A program made the translations under genes and the position numbers. This document shows, in pieces, positions 12,087-23,921 of a stretch of 64,000 bases of DNA. Numbering within the stretch: position 1 is the stretch's first letter; each line of letters starts with the position of its first letter. The notes beneath the pieces were generated by a model. The model saw only the letters and a program-made list of their open reading frames with translations, had not been told where the DNA came from and did not search any database. Source of the stretch: Bemisia tabaci (Eukaryota; Arthropoda; Insecta; Hemiptera; Aleyrodidae); NCBI RefSeq assembly GCF_918797505.1, contig NC_092793.1:71605660-71669659 (forward strand), read 5' to 3'.

Positions 12087-12339
12087 TATCGACGGTGAAG
12101 CTACCAGACCACGCATCTCGGTTTGCGACGTTGCAGACTGCCTCTCGTACTTTATTTTATGAATGGAAAACTACTCAACTGTAATTCTTGAAAACTTCCA
12201 TGATTTTTCCTCTCTATGCGAAGAAAACTAAGTGAAAATTTGACGGAATGATATTTATTTGTTCTCTCATGAAAAAAATGAAATGAGAGAGGAGATTTTT
12301 AAACACCGCATACGTGGTCTGGTAGTTTCACAGTCGGTA
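12087..12339. mobile_element. MITE family E, copy 1
   Basis: The element is 253 bp. Its ends are TATCGACGGTGAAGCTACCA and the near complement TGGTAGTTTCACAGTCGGTA, with TIRs of about 35 bp continuing through a CACGCATCTCGG-like block. The second copy at 60654-60912 matches along its whole length, including the inner words GACTTCC or GACTGCC, TTTATTTT and GATTTTTCCTC. No coding capacity. Confidence 0.8.
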
Positions 12340-12587
12340 CTTCTTTCCTTAAAACCTCGTAGATTTAGTCACTGGTTACGGTTTCATATTTCACCCGCAT
12401 AATTAATTTTAATCCGACAACGTTGCCACACTAGCATTTCCAGTGGTCCACGAGCAAAACGAAACTGTTGGCTTCCGATCCAGACTCCGAACGATATTGT
12501 TATACTTCCGATTCGGGACATTTTTCATCTTGGTCTCTTCAGCTTGTATTTCTTTCGCGCCCTCTCCACTCCGCCCCTCCTTCTTAC

Positions 12588-12842
12588 ACTGCCGAGCTAA
12601 GGAAGAACGCCGTATGATACATTCGAGAGTTGCCAAATTTCCTCAAATTAAAAGTCTATTTGAAGGATATTTATGAATATTTTCTCTTGACATGCTTGGA
12701 TAATTTAGATCTGATAGCGAATGAAATTCTTTGAAAAATTGAAGGAATTATACTCACAGTTTTCCTTAAACATTTGTTTTTTATCAAAGGAAATTTGGCA
12801 ACGTCTAAAGGCTCATACGGCGTTCTTCCTTAGCACGACAGT
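12588..12842. mobile_element. MITE family G, copy 2
   Basis: The most complete G copy: left end ACTGCCGAGCTAAGGAAGAA, right end TTCTTCCTTAGCACGACAGT, with TIRs of about 55 bp running to GTTGCCAAATTTCCT and AGGAAATTTGGCAAC. The 75-77 codon frames over this stretch are repeat shadows. Confidence 0.85.
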
Positions 12843-13105
12843 ACAGGCCGCGGTCTTTGGTGAAGATTGATCTACAGTCTACACTTCAAACATCACGTAA
12901 CGACGAATCACGTCACGCGATCCTCTGATTTAACCCGCTGATGTTCAAGCCAAACTACGGGACCATCAACTTAAGGCAGCCATTAAAATCCCTGAAGCTA
13001 TTTTCTCAACTGCCTCCACCATTTGAAACTGACGATCAAAAGACCGATTCAGCGGGAGTACGACATGCTTGCATTAATCGATAAATCGATATTTTGTGGT
13101 TCAAA

Positions 13106-13271
13106 CACGGCAAAAAAGAGCACGGGGTGTTTGGATTTCCGATGACAAACCGGTACTACTCCAACTTGGGTTCCGGTATTACCACAATTATTTGGAGATG
13201 TCCATATCATCCAAAAGTTTCTGGTCGTACCACAATTTTAGGGGATAACCCCTGACACTATTTTTTCCGTG
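13106..13271. mobile_element. MITE family C, copy 2 (shortened)
   Basis: Ends CACGGCAAAAAAGAG and TATTTTTTCCGTG. The core retains GGTACTACTCCAACTTGGGT and ATGTCCATATCATCCAA. It lacks the left-hand ATGATATGGACATT block of copy 1, so it is internally deleted. Confidence 0.7.
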
Positions 13272-14852
13272 AATTAGCAAAAACTAGTTTCTAATTCTTC
13301 CTCTCATTCTACATGTTAAGAGTTTTATGGCTTATATTTCAGTTGAGGAACATAAAGTATTTATGTACATACTGTGTTTTTCACAACACGTTTTGAATGT
13401 CTAACTTGCTCACAATAAAAAAAAAAGTCTTCATGTAGATACATTCATGATTTGAATCCCCATTTCTCAATTACACAAAACTCGCCCGGTTTTATTCCAC
13501 GAATTCTTATTAACAATCGGCAAGTTATATTCATGCTGGAAATCCAGAATGCGTTACCTTGGTAAGTTTTGATTTCATCAAATGAGCATTTTACGAGGCA
13601 TGGCGGCCATGAGCGGGGAATGGGTGAAAAAAAAATTGCAAAGCCTTGTCGCAACGGGCTATAAACCCACAGGGAGGGATGGACGAAGCTGCATTTTTTA
13701 TACACAATGAAACTGCAATTAAAATACCTATGCATTATTCATGGCCGCTGGGATGGATCAGCATATTTTCAAAAATATCTTTTTGATCTCAACTTTTGGT
13801 CGCTCTTTGACGTGATGAACTTCCGCGCTTCCAATTACACTCATTATTTTCGACACGTGTTCGGTTCTGAAAGTCAATGCAAAAATGAAATGATGTTCGA
13901 TTTTGACGGGGCTAAATCATACCGCTCAATTTAATGTTTCCCGTCCAACGTTCGACATCGCTACGCTTTGAAAAGGTAAAAAATCAAGCTCTATTGGATC
14001 TAAATAAAACCACCTTGCTTCAGACATCGAATACGTCCCTTTAAACTGCGAAAAACTATGACCTCTGCCTGAGGGCCCCATTAAATTTGCCGTGTTTACT
14101 TCGATTTTTTTGCTGCCCCTCTCATGAAACATCATTAATATTAAAACTTAAAAGCATTCAGGCTTATGCAGTTTCTCTTTACTTGATGGAGGCGACGACA
14201 ATGCTCAGAGTGATTTAGACCGCTTTTACAGTTTTTCTTTTAGAAGAAATTCGTTTGATTATTAATTTAAACAAACTGGTTTTATTGGATCCGCCCGGAA
14301 TCTCGCAAATGCGTCTATTTCACTTTGTTAAACCCTTCCCCACGATGCATGTAACACAAAAGAAGGGTTGCCCTAAAAATGTTGAGTTGCCTCACTTTAC
14401 TGAACCTTTAGGACAAGAAAAACAAGACCCCTTCCATTAAATTAGCCCGCGAACACAACCAACAATAGTCCAAAGCGGAACTTTTTTTTCACTCGTTTCA
14501 AAGCAATTTTTCCGGTTCCTTTGCATCCGTACAGAACTTTCAGTTCTGTAGGATGCGCACTTTAAGCGCGGTCTATAGTCATTTCTGTTTCCTTCCAATA
14601 ATCAAGAAATTTAGAAATTTAAAAAAATGGTCTTGAGCCATGTACACGTACAGCATAAAGAACGTCTCTCCTCCGATCCAATGCCCACGAGTAGATTGCC
14701 TCGTTAATAAATGAAACACATGGTTTCAGATTCTAAGCCTCCCATGCGCTCCCCTGTGCATCTGGGCCAATTTGTGAGGATGCTATAGTTTAGGATCTGT
14801 TTATGCCTACTCGGTCAATAAATTAAATGCTAAACGCGGATTCCTACTCCAG
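13272..14852. other. No gene or element recognised
   Basis: AT-rich, with short frames (up to 96 codons) that lack motifs. A short A-run lies at about 13418. Confidence 0.5.
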
Positions 14853-15133
14853 AATATCTATTAAAACAGGCTGGCCAAAATCAGTCCTTTTTCAGCACAT
14901 TCCCAAGAAATTCAGTAGCTCCTCAACAGAGAAATTCAGTACTTTTTCAGTACCTCCATTTGACGAAATTCGAAAAATTTCAAAAATTTGAATTTCTCGC
15001 TCAAATTGCGACAAAAATGAAAAAAGATGAAAAAAAATTCCGGACCCTCTTGCGGAATTTCCGCACTTCGAGTACTTCCGGACCGCTCTTTAAAAAAATC
15101 AGTACTATTTCTGGACTTATAGACAGCCTGTAT
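14853..15133. mobile_element. Repeat family F, copy 1
   Basis: Starts near TCTATTAAAACAGGCTGGCC and ends near ACAGCCTGTA. It contains repeated words such as TCAGTACTTTTTCAGTACC, CATTTGACGAAATTCG, CGCTCAAATTGCGAC and TTCCGGACC. Copies 2 (26067-26377) and 3 (62164-62748) show the fuller tips CAGG(G/A)TGTCTA and ACACCCTG. The left part of the 143-codon frame at 14960-15391 is this repeat. Confidence 0.8.
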
Positions 15134-15966
15134 TACCTTGGAATTTCAATCTTTAGTTTGGAGTGTCGTTCAACTTCATTTATTCATCTTATTCCTCGTC
15201 TTACAATTCATAATCTCGCTAAAAATTTCAAACTGTATAAAATGAAAAGCCGAGAGCTGGCACTGCTTCCGGTTGATTCCGGCCGTGCCCAACACCAGGA
15301 AGACGAGGCCGAGGCCAGCATTATGCGACAGCCTCGGACAGAGTTGCCGCCCTCGCGAAATGTTCCCCGATCCTCTATCATGCAAGAATGAGAATTGACC
15401 CTTATTCTCCCGAAAAGAGGCAACACTGGCTCCTAATAATTACGAAGCCGGAAAGTTCCTTTAAAGCCGGACACTCACTATTTCACGAGCATTTTTTCAC
15501 TCTCCCTGGGCAATCCATTATATCCAAGTTTATACCCCGGTGACCAGCGTCCGGTGACTGCACTTCTGCAGTGTGAAATAGAATTAGCGAAGATAAATGA
15601 CAAAATCTCTCGCGGAATAAGAATAGGGACGGAAATGGCACAATGACCAAGTCGCGGTCTCTCTTAATCCAGGCCAGAAAACAATACAAAGGTGTCATCG
15701 CGCAGCAGCCTTGCGAATTATTTTTCGTTTCTTAATCCTCTTCCTCCTTAATAAATGTGATCATTCTGTATTCGCGCTGTCGAGTGCACCAAACAATAAC
15801 TTACACCGCCTCCACTGAAAAATTCAACAGATTTCTCAAGCTAAGGCAGAGTACGATCCGTCTCTAACCCCACTGTAGGTACACTAGAAAAAAAGCTTCA
15901 CGGGCTTTTGGCCCGTTACTGCGCCATACCTAATTATTATTTTTGTGCAACCGATGCCTCCGATCA
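15134..15966. other. No gene or element recognised
   Basis: Mixed composition. The frames across 15176-15430 lack motifs. Confidence 0.5.
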
Positions 15967-16150
15967 GGGTGACCAGAAAAGGACCTGTCAAAAAAAGGGC
16001 CTATTAGAGCCTCTTTTTGAGAGATCTCGGGGATTTTTTTCAAATGTGGCCTAAAGGAAACTATTTATGATGAGAAATACCTCCAATGAAAGTCCTAGGT
16101 TGAGTTCAAAGCTCGTTTTAGTGGTACAGCGTTGCAAATGTTCCATTTTT
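15967..16150. repeat. Solo end/unit of the 175-bp repeat element
   Basis: Begins CAGGGTGACCAG and contains AAAAAAAGGGCC, then CTCGGGGATTTTTTTC, GTGGCCTAAAGGAAAC, GATGAG, TCCAATGAAAGTCCTAGGTT and TACAGCGTTGCAAATG. The same words occur in the same order in the terminal unit of the large element at 30562-33133. This is a truncated or solo relative. Confidence 0.7.
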
Positions 16151-16603
16151 TACCAGTGGAAAATGCTGCTATTATTAAGTTTCTTTAAGCCGCCACCTTG
16201 ATGAATAAAAAAAGTAAACGAGGCAGATTGGTGACCGGTATTTGCGAAAAAGGATTTGAAATTAAAAATAGTAAAAAACAAATTCACATTAGGTGAAGTG
16301 GTATTTAATGTCTTAGAGGGGAATATATAGGTACAGTGACACGCCATCGAAACAAAAGCTTGAACAAAAAACAAAAGGTTTCGATATTTCATAGAAATAT
16401 TCCTTTGATGATGGCAAAATGTCGAAATGCGTAAGGTGCATAGATAAAGTGTTTCCTTTTACTGAATAACGTTTACATAGTTACTTTTCTCAACACTTCG
16501 GCTGACCAAATCAAAACATATCAAAAGCTTGAATTTAATCACGAATGAAAGTCCTCAAGTCCGCAGAGAAAATAACACGTTGGAGAGCAGTCGTTGGTAT
16601 AGT

Positions 16604-16855
16604 CACGGAAATAAAAAGTGGGAGTTGTTGAATGATTGGCGTTTCCAATTAATTGTGGTAGTATCCCAAAATCAATTGTGGTGGTACCCCCAATCAATTG
16701 TGTTACACCCTAATGAATTAGAATATAAACCCAAATATTGCGGTACTTCCCCAACTCAGTAGCTACCAAAATTAATTGGAAATGTCCATATCATCTGACA
16801 AAAATGGGTAGTTCTACGATTTTAGGGAATAACACTTAAAATTTTTCCCTCCGTG
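16604..16855. mobile_element. MITE family C, copy 3
   Basis: The element is 252 bp, with ends CACGGAAATAAAAAGTG and ATTTTTCCCTCCGTG. Inside, TTCCAATTAATTGTGGTAGT faces ATTAATTGGAAATGTCC. Direct repeats of about 25 bp with the word TTGTGGTAGTATCCC lie in the core. Confidence 0.8.
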
Positions 16856-16870
16856 ACAACACATTGTAAC

Positions 16871-17034
16871 CATTGGCGGATCCAGCAAATTGCCAACATT
16901 GTCTTTTCTCCATTTAAACCTATAGAAACGTATCGATTCTTGGAGGGGGCCAGGTGCTCCGACAAGAATCCATTATTTAGCATAGGTTTAAATGGAGGAA
17001 ATCCGGAGTTGCCAAATTGCTGGATCCGCTTCTG
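16871..17034. mobile_element. Hairpin element, family J (164 bp)
   Basis: The left arm ATTGGCGGATCCAGCAAATT and the right arm AATTGCTGGATCCGCTTCTG are near complements. Pairing continues through CTCCATTTAAACCTAT and ATAGGTTTAAATGGAG, so the arms cover about 65 bp each. It lies 15 bp from family C copy 3. The 60-codon and 82-codon frames on either strand are mirror shadows. Confidence 0.8.
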
Positions 17035-17065
17035 ATTGCCAAGTCGATCACTGCTTGTCAATCTG

Positions 17066-17087
17066 AACAATATGGTACCATATTGTT
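17066..17087. repeat. Perfect 22-bp palindrome
   Basis: AACAATATGG joined to TACCATATTGTT, with no loop. It is followed by the related TTGTCAACATGGCACCAT. Too short to assign. Confidence 0.55.
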
Positions 17088-19082
17088 GTCAACATGGCAC
17101 CATACTTGACGGTCGTTTCAAGCAGGGTTGTCAGGTGCGTGCTTGTTAGCACTTGGCAGCATGATAGCCTCATCAATATATGATGCCTATACACCCTTCA
17201 TCACGGATTTTCGGAGCGACGGGAGAAGAGAAAACGAAAACTGTATAAATACTTGTCCCACGCGCCTTAAAACTGTAGAAATGGGATTGTGCAGAGGTAC
17301 ATTTCGGAAGGGCTCGGAAAGCGTTTCAGGGAATCGGACGCAAACGACAGGGAACACGGAAATTGATACGGAGGTGAACCAGGACCGGGCACATGAATCA
17401 CGCGGGCGGGGGACGGGGGGGTCGTTAAAAAATGCACGCTTAAAACGCGAGCGGAAATAAAAGTTGCAGGCCGCGGGGTCGAAAATCCCGGTGGAAACGC
17501 GAAAAATGGGCCAGAGTCGCGGGAGATTTTAATAAATAGCACGTTTAACATATCCCTTCACAGCGCGAGGTCACACAAATGTCGGGTACGCTCGACGCGA
17601 CTGGAAATGGGAAATGTTATACACGGGCGGGTTCTTGAAATGGCGCTCGAGTGACGTCATAGATCGTGTTCGATCAATCAAAGAGGTGAGATTGTATCGA
17701 TATCGATTGGTTCAATATGTAGACATGGCCTCAAAAGTCAATCTAGAAATCTAAGGTAACGGGTTTTTTGTGATCGAATTTTTTATTCTTCCGAGTATCA
17801 AATGGCAATGAAAAGTGAAATTGTTAGGAATTTTCTCATTTCCAGTTTTCCGAATTAAATCCTAAAATTTTTGTTTGAGGCTATGCTCTATTATTTTGAA
17901 CCAAACAATACATGGAACTACTATCGAATACGATCTTGAATGGTGTAACATTCAATCTAGGGCCCCTGCAGTCGGGTTTCGATAGCGAACTTCACGTCCT
18001 ATTCCCAAAGCCTCAATGCGTCCACGATGCTAATCTGGCGATTGTATTTAAGATCTTTATCACACGCGACGTGAAACGAGCAGAGTTGAGACTCGCGGCA
18101 AAGAAAGAGAGGGAGAGAGGGGGGGGGAGAGAGAGGGTGGGAAAACGAAGACGGGGCTATGGAGGTCCGAAAACTGGCGGAGCGATTGGAAACAGTCAAA
18201 AGTTGACTACCAACTTGATTGAAAAGTATGGAGCGATAGATATGAGAGAGCACAATCTCGAGTGCGGGGGGCAGCAGGGAGGGGGCGGGGGATCCAAAAA
18301 GTGAGGCGGGAAAATTGGAAAAGAAACGCATCGGAGGGAACGAGCGACCGGAGGTACACGCTGTTACAAAATAAATGTTGGGACTAGTCAAGTATGTCAA
18401 GGCGTGTAAAGTTGGGACGAGGGGCTCAACTTGAGGGACAAGGGGAGGGGGGAGGGGGGAAGCGTTGCAGTGTGAACTCTACAAGAATAAGAGGGGGCAA
18501 TAGTCACGTATCCTGAACAGTTCACCATAAAATTTTCTCCCTTCCCTCTGAGTGGAATCCGAGTTAAGATTGAGAGGATAAGAAATTGTTGTATGAAAAC
18601 GAAGAGAGCGACGACGCGACGCACCCCATCGCTCCGTCCTCCGATATTCTGTAACTAGGTTCAAATTTATAGATTGATAACACACCTTATTTGTTTTTGT
18701 ATTCTCTCTCTCCCTCCCCCCCCCTCCCTCGTACTTTTTTCGTCGCCCCAACATATTCTCCTGTTTGCTCACCTGTCCTAGCTCTGACCCGAAACTTACG
18801 TCTTGCCGAAACTCAGGCCCCGATCCAGTCAGCGCGTGAAGAAATCTCATCAGATCAAACGTCTTCTCTTTTCCACGATCCCTCTAGTTCCCTCTTTGTC
18901 TTTCCTCACTCCCAATTTGCAGTAACGCTGCGAAGCCTTTCGCCCAAATTGCGCCGTTTATTATATTTATTCGGCTCGAACAAAACTCAGACCCCCGATC
19001 ATCCCCTGGAACTTCCGGTTAATCCGGGTATTGGGGTGCATTTCTGTGCTGAGATGTCTCTCAAGGGTTTTCGCTTAGTTGC
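17088..19082. other. No gene recognised; purine-rich tracts
   Basis: G/A-rich low-complexity tracts lie at 18100-18140 and 18430-18465, and a C/T-rich tract at 18700-18735. Frames of 110 to 133 codons on both strands over these tracts are biased in composition (R/G/E or S/P/L rich) and overlap one another. I see no motif. Confidence 0.5.
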
Positions 19083-19130
19083 TTAATCGATTACTGATCG
19101 AATTTTTGAATCATTGAAAATTCAGTAATC
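19083..19130. repeat. Small inverted repeat with ATCGAT cores
   Basis: TAATCGATTACTGATCGAAT faces AAAATTCAGTAATCGATT. Another TTAATCACTGATCGAAG lies at 19568-19584, so 19083-19590 might be one element of about 500 bp. I could not confirm its ends. Confidence 0.4.
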
Positions 19131-19639
19131 GATTGATAATCGAATCGAATCAAAATAAATCAATTAATGGATTATTTATTCGCGATTAATATGCATACTT
19201 GGAGACAATATGTTTTTAAAATAACAACCTGTGCCCTGGGATGCCCGCCAGGATTTCCAGGTGTTATCGTGCTGAATCTGAGAATAAAAAATCAAGGATT
19301 TTCAACATTTTTCAGCATACTTTAGAAGATTTGGAAAGATTATTGCCAAACTTTCTCATGAAATCCTGTTTTTCCATAAAATATCAACTTTTTCAGCTTT
19401 GAACTGAAATTTATTCAGAGGTAAGTTTAGTGCTGAGTATTAGAAATTTGATCCGCCTCGAAAGATTACAATTTTCCATTTATCGGTTTAGAATGATAAA
19501 TAATACACTTAATCGGAATTTAATAATGGATTCATTAGTTGAAACGAAAGAAATTTGATGAATTTATTAATTAATCACTGATCGAAGAACTTTGATGTCT
19601 CTTACAGAAGAGGTATTTTTATTTACGTACATGAGAGCC

Positions 19640-19962
19640 GCTCCTACAACGCACTCAGACGCTTTGCGACACCCAGGCGTCATTTGCGCCTATCTTCTCA
19701 AAGGTTATCGGGCGACTGACAACACAATACTTTCCGTCAATACCCTGCCACCTTTCCTTCGTGGAACGTCCCTGTCGTCTTTCTCCAGGTGGTACCCGAT
19801 CCAAAATTTGTTTGAGAAATCACCCACCAGCCTTCTTGGCACATACCATATTAACTGTCTGGGCATCACGTCATGCACAAAGTCGGCGTCGAGGATTTTT
19901 ATGTACCTCATTAATTTACTGTGTAAATATAGTCTCATTCTTGGTACACGATTCAAACGCAA
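19640..19962 (-). pseudogene. LINE (non-LTR retrotransposon) ORF2 C-terminal relic, frameshifted
   Basis: Read on the minus strand, one frame gives WYVPRRLVGDFSNKFW. After a frameshift another gives RVPPGERRQGRSTKERW, and a third ends GVAKRLSAL followed by a stop. The order (WYGHV-like block, then W-V-P-x-G-x-x-x-x-G-R-P-like block, then G-V-A-x-R...A-L-stop) is the C-terminal tail seen in many LINE reverse transcriptases and matches the cleaner copy at 44021-44216. It is 5'-truncated and dead. The plus-strand frame of 134 codons over the same bases is its antisense shadow. Confidence 0.65.
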
Positions 19963-21143
19963 AGGACTGAAAGTAGGAAACAGTATCGTCTTTTAAATTT
20001 TCAGAGGTTCACTTTCTGGAACATCCTTAACTTTTCTTAGGGGGTATTACACCAAGTAAAATAATTGTTCCGCCGAGAGATAAAGCATAAACCAATCTTA
20101 CAAGGGACTGAATGGTTACCTATGGAGGTTTCTATAAATTAGTTGCTCGGTTCCTTCGGAGCCGAAAAGTAACGTATTTTAAAGAAAAATAAATTAATAA
20201 AAGCTGCAAGGAGGCGTCACATTAATTAAACTGGAAAAATCTTATTTACCCTAAATCTTCGCTTTGGTCCCAAGTGTTGCAGTGTTTCTCTTCTTCAAGT
20301 TAGGCTCTCCTTTAGTATCGACCTCTCGTGAAACAGTACCTATTGTTTCGCACTCCGCTGTTCTCAGCTTTTCATAAGTCCTCATTCTCGCAGACTTTAT
20401 TTCTAATCCCACTGTACGCCACTGCTTAAAATCCCCTCTGCTCGCCCGACAAAAACGCACGTTTGGAGATTAATGCGAGCAGCTGGATTTTGAGAGGGGG
20501 CGTTTTTTGCTCTTGAATATTTTCGCCGCCACATTGTTTCATATCAAGGCATTCAGACACTCTATTGAAGTTGTCAGATTTCGTTAAAAGCCTGCATACT
20601 TTGAGTTGATAAAATATGGGGAGAACCTAGTTTTTAAGAACAATTTGACAACCGGGGTTTAGAATCACTATCAAAAGATTTTTCTGGCCACTGCCTGTAA
20701 CACGACCGAGCCATTGCCGAGCAAACGTAAAAATTGAGCAATGGCTTTAGTGTGTGCTTTAGATTCTCGATTATTCAAATCGCGCCTTACTCTATAGCGC
20801 TCTTTAATCTGGCTGAACAGGTAATTGAGTGAAAAGGAAACCAATGTAACTTTCTCGACATATAAACTATACAATTCTACTTTCTTTCACATGACCGCTC
20901 GTGTAGTTTTAGTCGTAACTTAATCAACGCTACTAGATTACGAAAAACAATGAATCTGTTCTTTCGCACACATAAAAAACCAAATTTTAGTAGCCAATTC
21001 TCAGGTTTTCATCGAACATCAGCTTTTTCCTGTAATCTGCACTAACTTATTAGGTTTTGATCACACTATCTCCTCACTTGTGATATTTTTCCTGAACCAA
21101 GAATAATTCATTATCAGTTTGAGGTTTATGTTAATTTTTGGCC
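19963..21143. other. No gene or element recognised
   Basis: AT-rich sequence with short frames (69 codons or fewer) and no motifs. Confidence 0.5.
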
Positions 21144-21228
21144 CCAGTGAGTAAAAATGTAACACATGTTGTTACGGGTCCCTGGCGGCTAAGTCTAAAA
21201 CTTTATTGTAGTAACATTTTTACTGAGC
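21144..21228. repeat. Short inverted-repeat element
   Basis: CAGTGAGTAAAAATGTAAC on the left faces GTAACATTTTTACTGAG on the right, around a GC-rich loop (GGGTCCCTGGCGGCTAAG). The total is about 85 bp, consistent with a very small MITE. Confidence 0.6.
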
Positions 21229-22746
21229 AACATTCGTTTTATATCCTCTGTACATCTGGATAGTTGCTACAAGTTAACTTTGTCAAAATACCATGTTCAC
21301 TAGGTGTTTTGAAAATAAAGTACTTATACATATAAAAATAGCTAATTTGGAAAATGACTCTAGCTCAATTTACTTTCGAATGCCGATCTGCATGATGGAT
21401 TAATTTGTTGGAAAAATTCGGTTCTGAGTAGGTAGCTCAGACAAACTCTAAAGTTTACCCCGTTAAAAACCAACCCTAAAATTACGTTGAAAACACCCTA
21501 TCATGGCCTCTTTCTATATTGAATACCTCCTTTTATTAGAGTAAAGGCGGTTTAACTATGAGCCGTTGATGGTAATCGTTGCAATGAGTTCCTAATGCTG
21601 CGTTACTTTTTTCGAGCCAAAATACGAAGCGTACGAATTCGTCGTGAGTTTAAAACAGGCTCACCGATGGAAGTTTACATAAGCATGAGTTTTCTGTATC
21701 GGAGAGGCAGCATGACTTCGTGCTTGACTCTGAACGAGCAATAAAGGAAACGGCCAATTGCGTTAGACAAGTCAACGGAAACGGAAAGAATATATCGCAT
21801 TACCTAACAAGCTATGTCATTACTGCGATTACAAATGGCTGTACCGAGTCGCATTATTTATTATCTAACTTCAACGTTCCTACACGATGCTGCACGAATC
21901 CCATTTGTAGTTATCGCGCAATCGATTTTAAAACGTATACATTATTTCATCCGCATTTATTTCCTTCAATTTTTACTTTAAATAACCTTCGAATGACATG
22001 TGTGTGACGTTTAAAAATTTAAAATTAGCAGCGCACCATATTGTTTTACTTGAATAGAGCACTCGAAAAAATGCTCTGATCTGAGTGCTAGTCTTGAGCG
22101 CCGAACCATTGAGTGCCTTCATTTACGGATGATACTTCCACGCGCTCCTACATGCACGAATAGTCGCATCACATATTTCTGAGTTTAGATGCTTATTTTT
22201 AAAGGAACACGTTGTCTGATTTGTTTAAATGACCTGAGATAAACTCGGGAATATGTCTTTGTATTGTTTCGGTTAATGATGGTTTATAGGCTTTATTTGG
22301 GCAAGAATTAGAGACCCGTTCTCAAGCTATTGCGTGATAACAAAGTTACACAAAGAGGCGGACATTTGATAACAAATAAAGATGTATGAACGAAATCCCC
22401 TGGTTCCAAAATTAACATCCCTGCAGCAGAGATAAATGCAATTGTACACGTTTGATGATATCACAAGGTTTTCCATCGAAGTGCATCATTATCCGAGTGA
22501 AGTTGCATTTGGTACTTCTGTATTCTGGAGGTTAAATGCGCATCGCACTTCGAGAGAAAAACGTGTCCAAAATATGAAGGAAATTGGATACCCATGCACA
22601 GTAATTTATGGATGTAAGACTATTGCATGGATTTACCATAAGTGAGGATACTTTTCCGCATGGCTACGTCATAAAAATATTAATGTCCAATGAGGAAGTT
22701 CCCATTTCCTGTATACGGACAAGGTCGCATCTCAGTAGGTGATTCA
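21229..22746. other. No gene or element recognised
   Basis: AT-rich sequence. The 95-codon frame at 21720-22007 has no recognisable motif. Confidence 0.5.
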
Positions 22747-22785
22747 AAATTGGACGTATTTAAATCAAAGGGAACTACTTATCTT
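22747..22785. mobile_element. Family D element, left end only
   Basis: AAATTGGACGTATTTAAATC, followed by AAAGGGAACTACT, matches the family D terminal word. I see no complementary right end nearby, so this is a truncated copy. Confidence 0.5.
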
Positions 22786-23519
22786 CACAGTGACCTGTGC
22801 CTTGACACCCATAAGAATATATGCGTAACAGAGTCCACGTCACGATGGATATGGTTCTTTTGATTTAGATCCGTTCAATTTCCGAGTTTTTGCCGGTAAG
22901 TCGTTGGACGAATGAGGACTCGGGTTCCCAAAGTCTGAGGCACGTTTCAAGAATACAAAGGGGGCCCCGTTTCATTCGCACGAAAAAAAGGGATGGATCA
23001 AAGAATGAAATACGAGAAAATGTCCACATCCACATCTGCGCTGTATTTATTATTCTTGACACAGGACTCGGCGCGAAGAAATACAGGGTAACCCGATCGA
23101 ATGCAAATACTCCCGCGCGCTCTGATAAAATCTCCGGCAGACAGTGCAAAAATGCGCTCCCTTTTCGGCCGTCAGAATATAGAATTTGGCACCTTTCGCA
23201 GAATATGGCAACGCATTTTCGGGATATTGCTCTCCAAATAAGGTGCCTCTCGGACTTGCCCCTCCCGTCCCCTAACCTAGATTACGAGACTGACATCTAT
23301 AAACTGGAACAGCGAACAATGTGTCACTCAAAAACACACCGTGGCTACTTCCGAAAGAACTGCGGGGTTTAGGCGTCTTCTTCGGGTGGTAGAAACTCCA
23401 ACAGAGTTAGACGGATCAAGGTTCTACTTTTTAATGAAATCAGTTGCATGTTGGCGTACACCCTTTGGATCTTAACATTTGAAATATCACACAAATATAT
23501 TTACCTTTACCAAATAGTA
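22786..23519. other. No gene recognised; 160-codon open frame
   Basis: A + frame runs from 22890 to 23372 (160 codons, ATG start). I recognise no domain, signal peptide or repeat in it. It is one of the longest frames in the window but is overlapped by a 94-codon frame on the other strand. An exon cannot be excluded. Confidence 0.4.
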
Positions 23520-23921
23520 CACAGAGAAAAAAACTTCGAGCGTGGGACCCGAAGCTTAGGTCATATGGATCTCTGAAGTTTTCAGATTGAGCATCTGAAC
23601 ACTTTAGGTCCAGCTGCTGAGGTTTGGATCACACATCTGAAACTTCAGTTTTTATATCTGAAGTACTTCGGTTTTCACATCCGAAAAATTTCGGTTCTCA
23701 CATCTGAAAACTTCGGTTCTCACATCTGAAAACTTCGGTTCTCACATCTGAAAACTTCGGTTCTCACGTCTGAAGTACTTCAGATGTAAGAACGGAAGTT
23801 TCAGATGTGTGATCCGAACCTCGACAGCTAGACCTAAAGTGTTCAGATGCTCAATCCGAAAACTTCAGAGATCCATATGACCTAAACTTCGGGTCTTACT
23901 TACGAGGTTTTTTTCTCCGTG
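23520..23921. mobile_element. Foldback element with tandem-repeat core (family P)
   Basis: The ends are CACAGAGAAAAAAACTTCGA and TACGAGGTTTTTTTCTCCGTG. The arms of about 120 bp mirror each other closely (GGTCATATGGATCTCTGAAG against CTTCAGAGATCCATATGACC). The middle, 23646-23780, is a tandem array of a 22-bp unit, GGTTCTCACATCTGAAAACT plus TC, with units starting at about 23669, 23692, 23714, 23736 and 23758. TA flanks both ends. The tip resembles the CAC-N-GG-AAAAAA tips of families A, C and O. Confidence 0.85.

Noticed and set aside
14960..15391. 143-codon plus-strand frame
   Set aside because: Its first half is repeat family F, also found non-coding at 26067-26377. The rest has no motif.
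17912..18400. Frames of 130 and 133 codons on opposite strands
   Set aside because: They lie over a G/A-rich low-complexity tract. Composition is dominated by R/G/E or S/P/L, and there are no motifs.
19592..19996. 134-codon plus-strand frame
   Set aside because: Antisense to the LINE C-terminal relic on the minus strand.
22890..23372. 160-codon plus-strand frame
   Set aside because: No recognisable motif, with a 94-codon frame on the opposite strand. Length alone is not enough in 64 kb of sequence.
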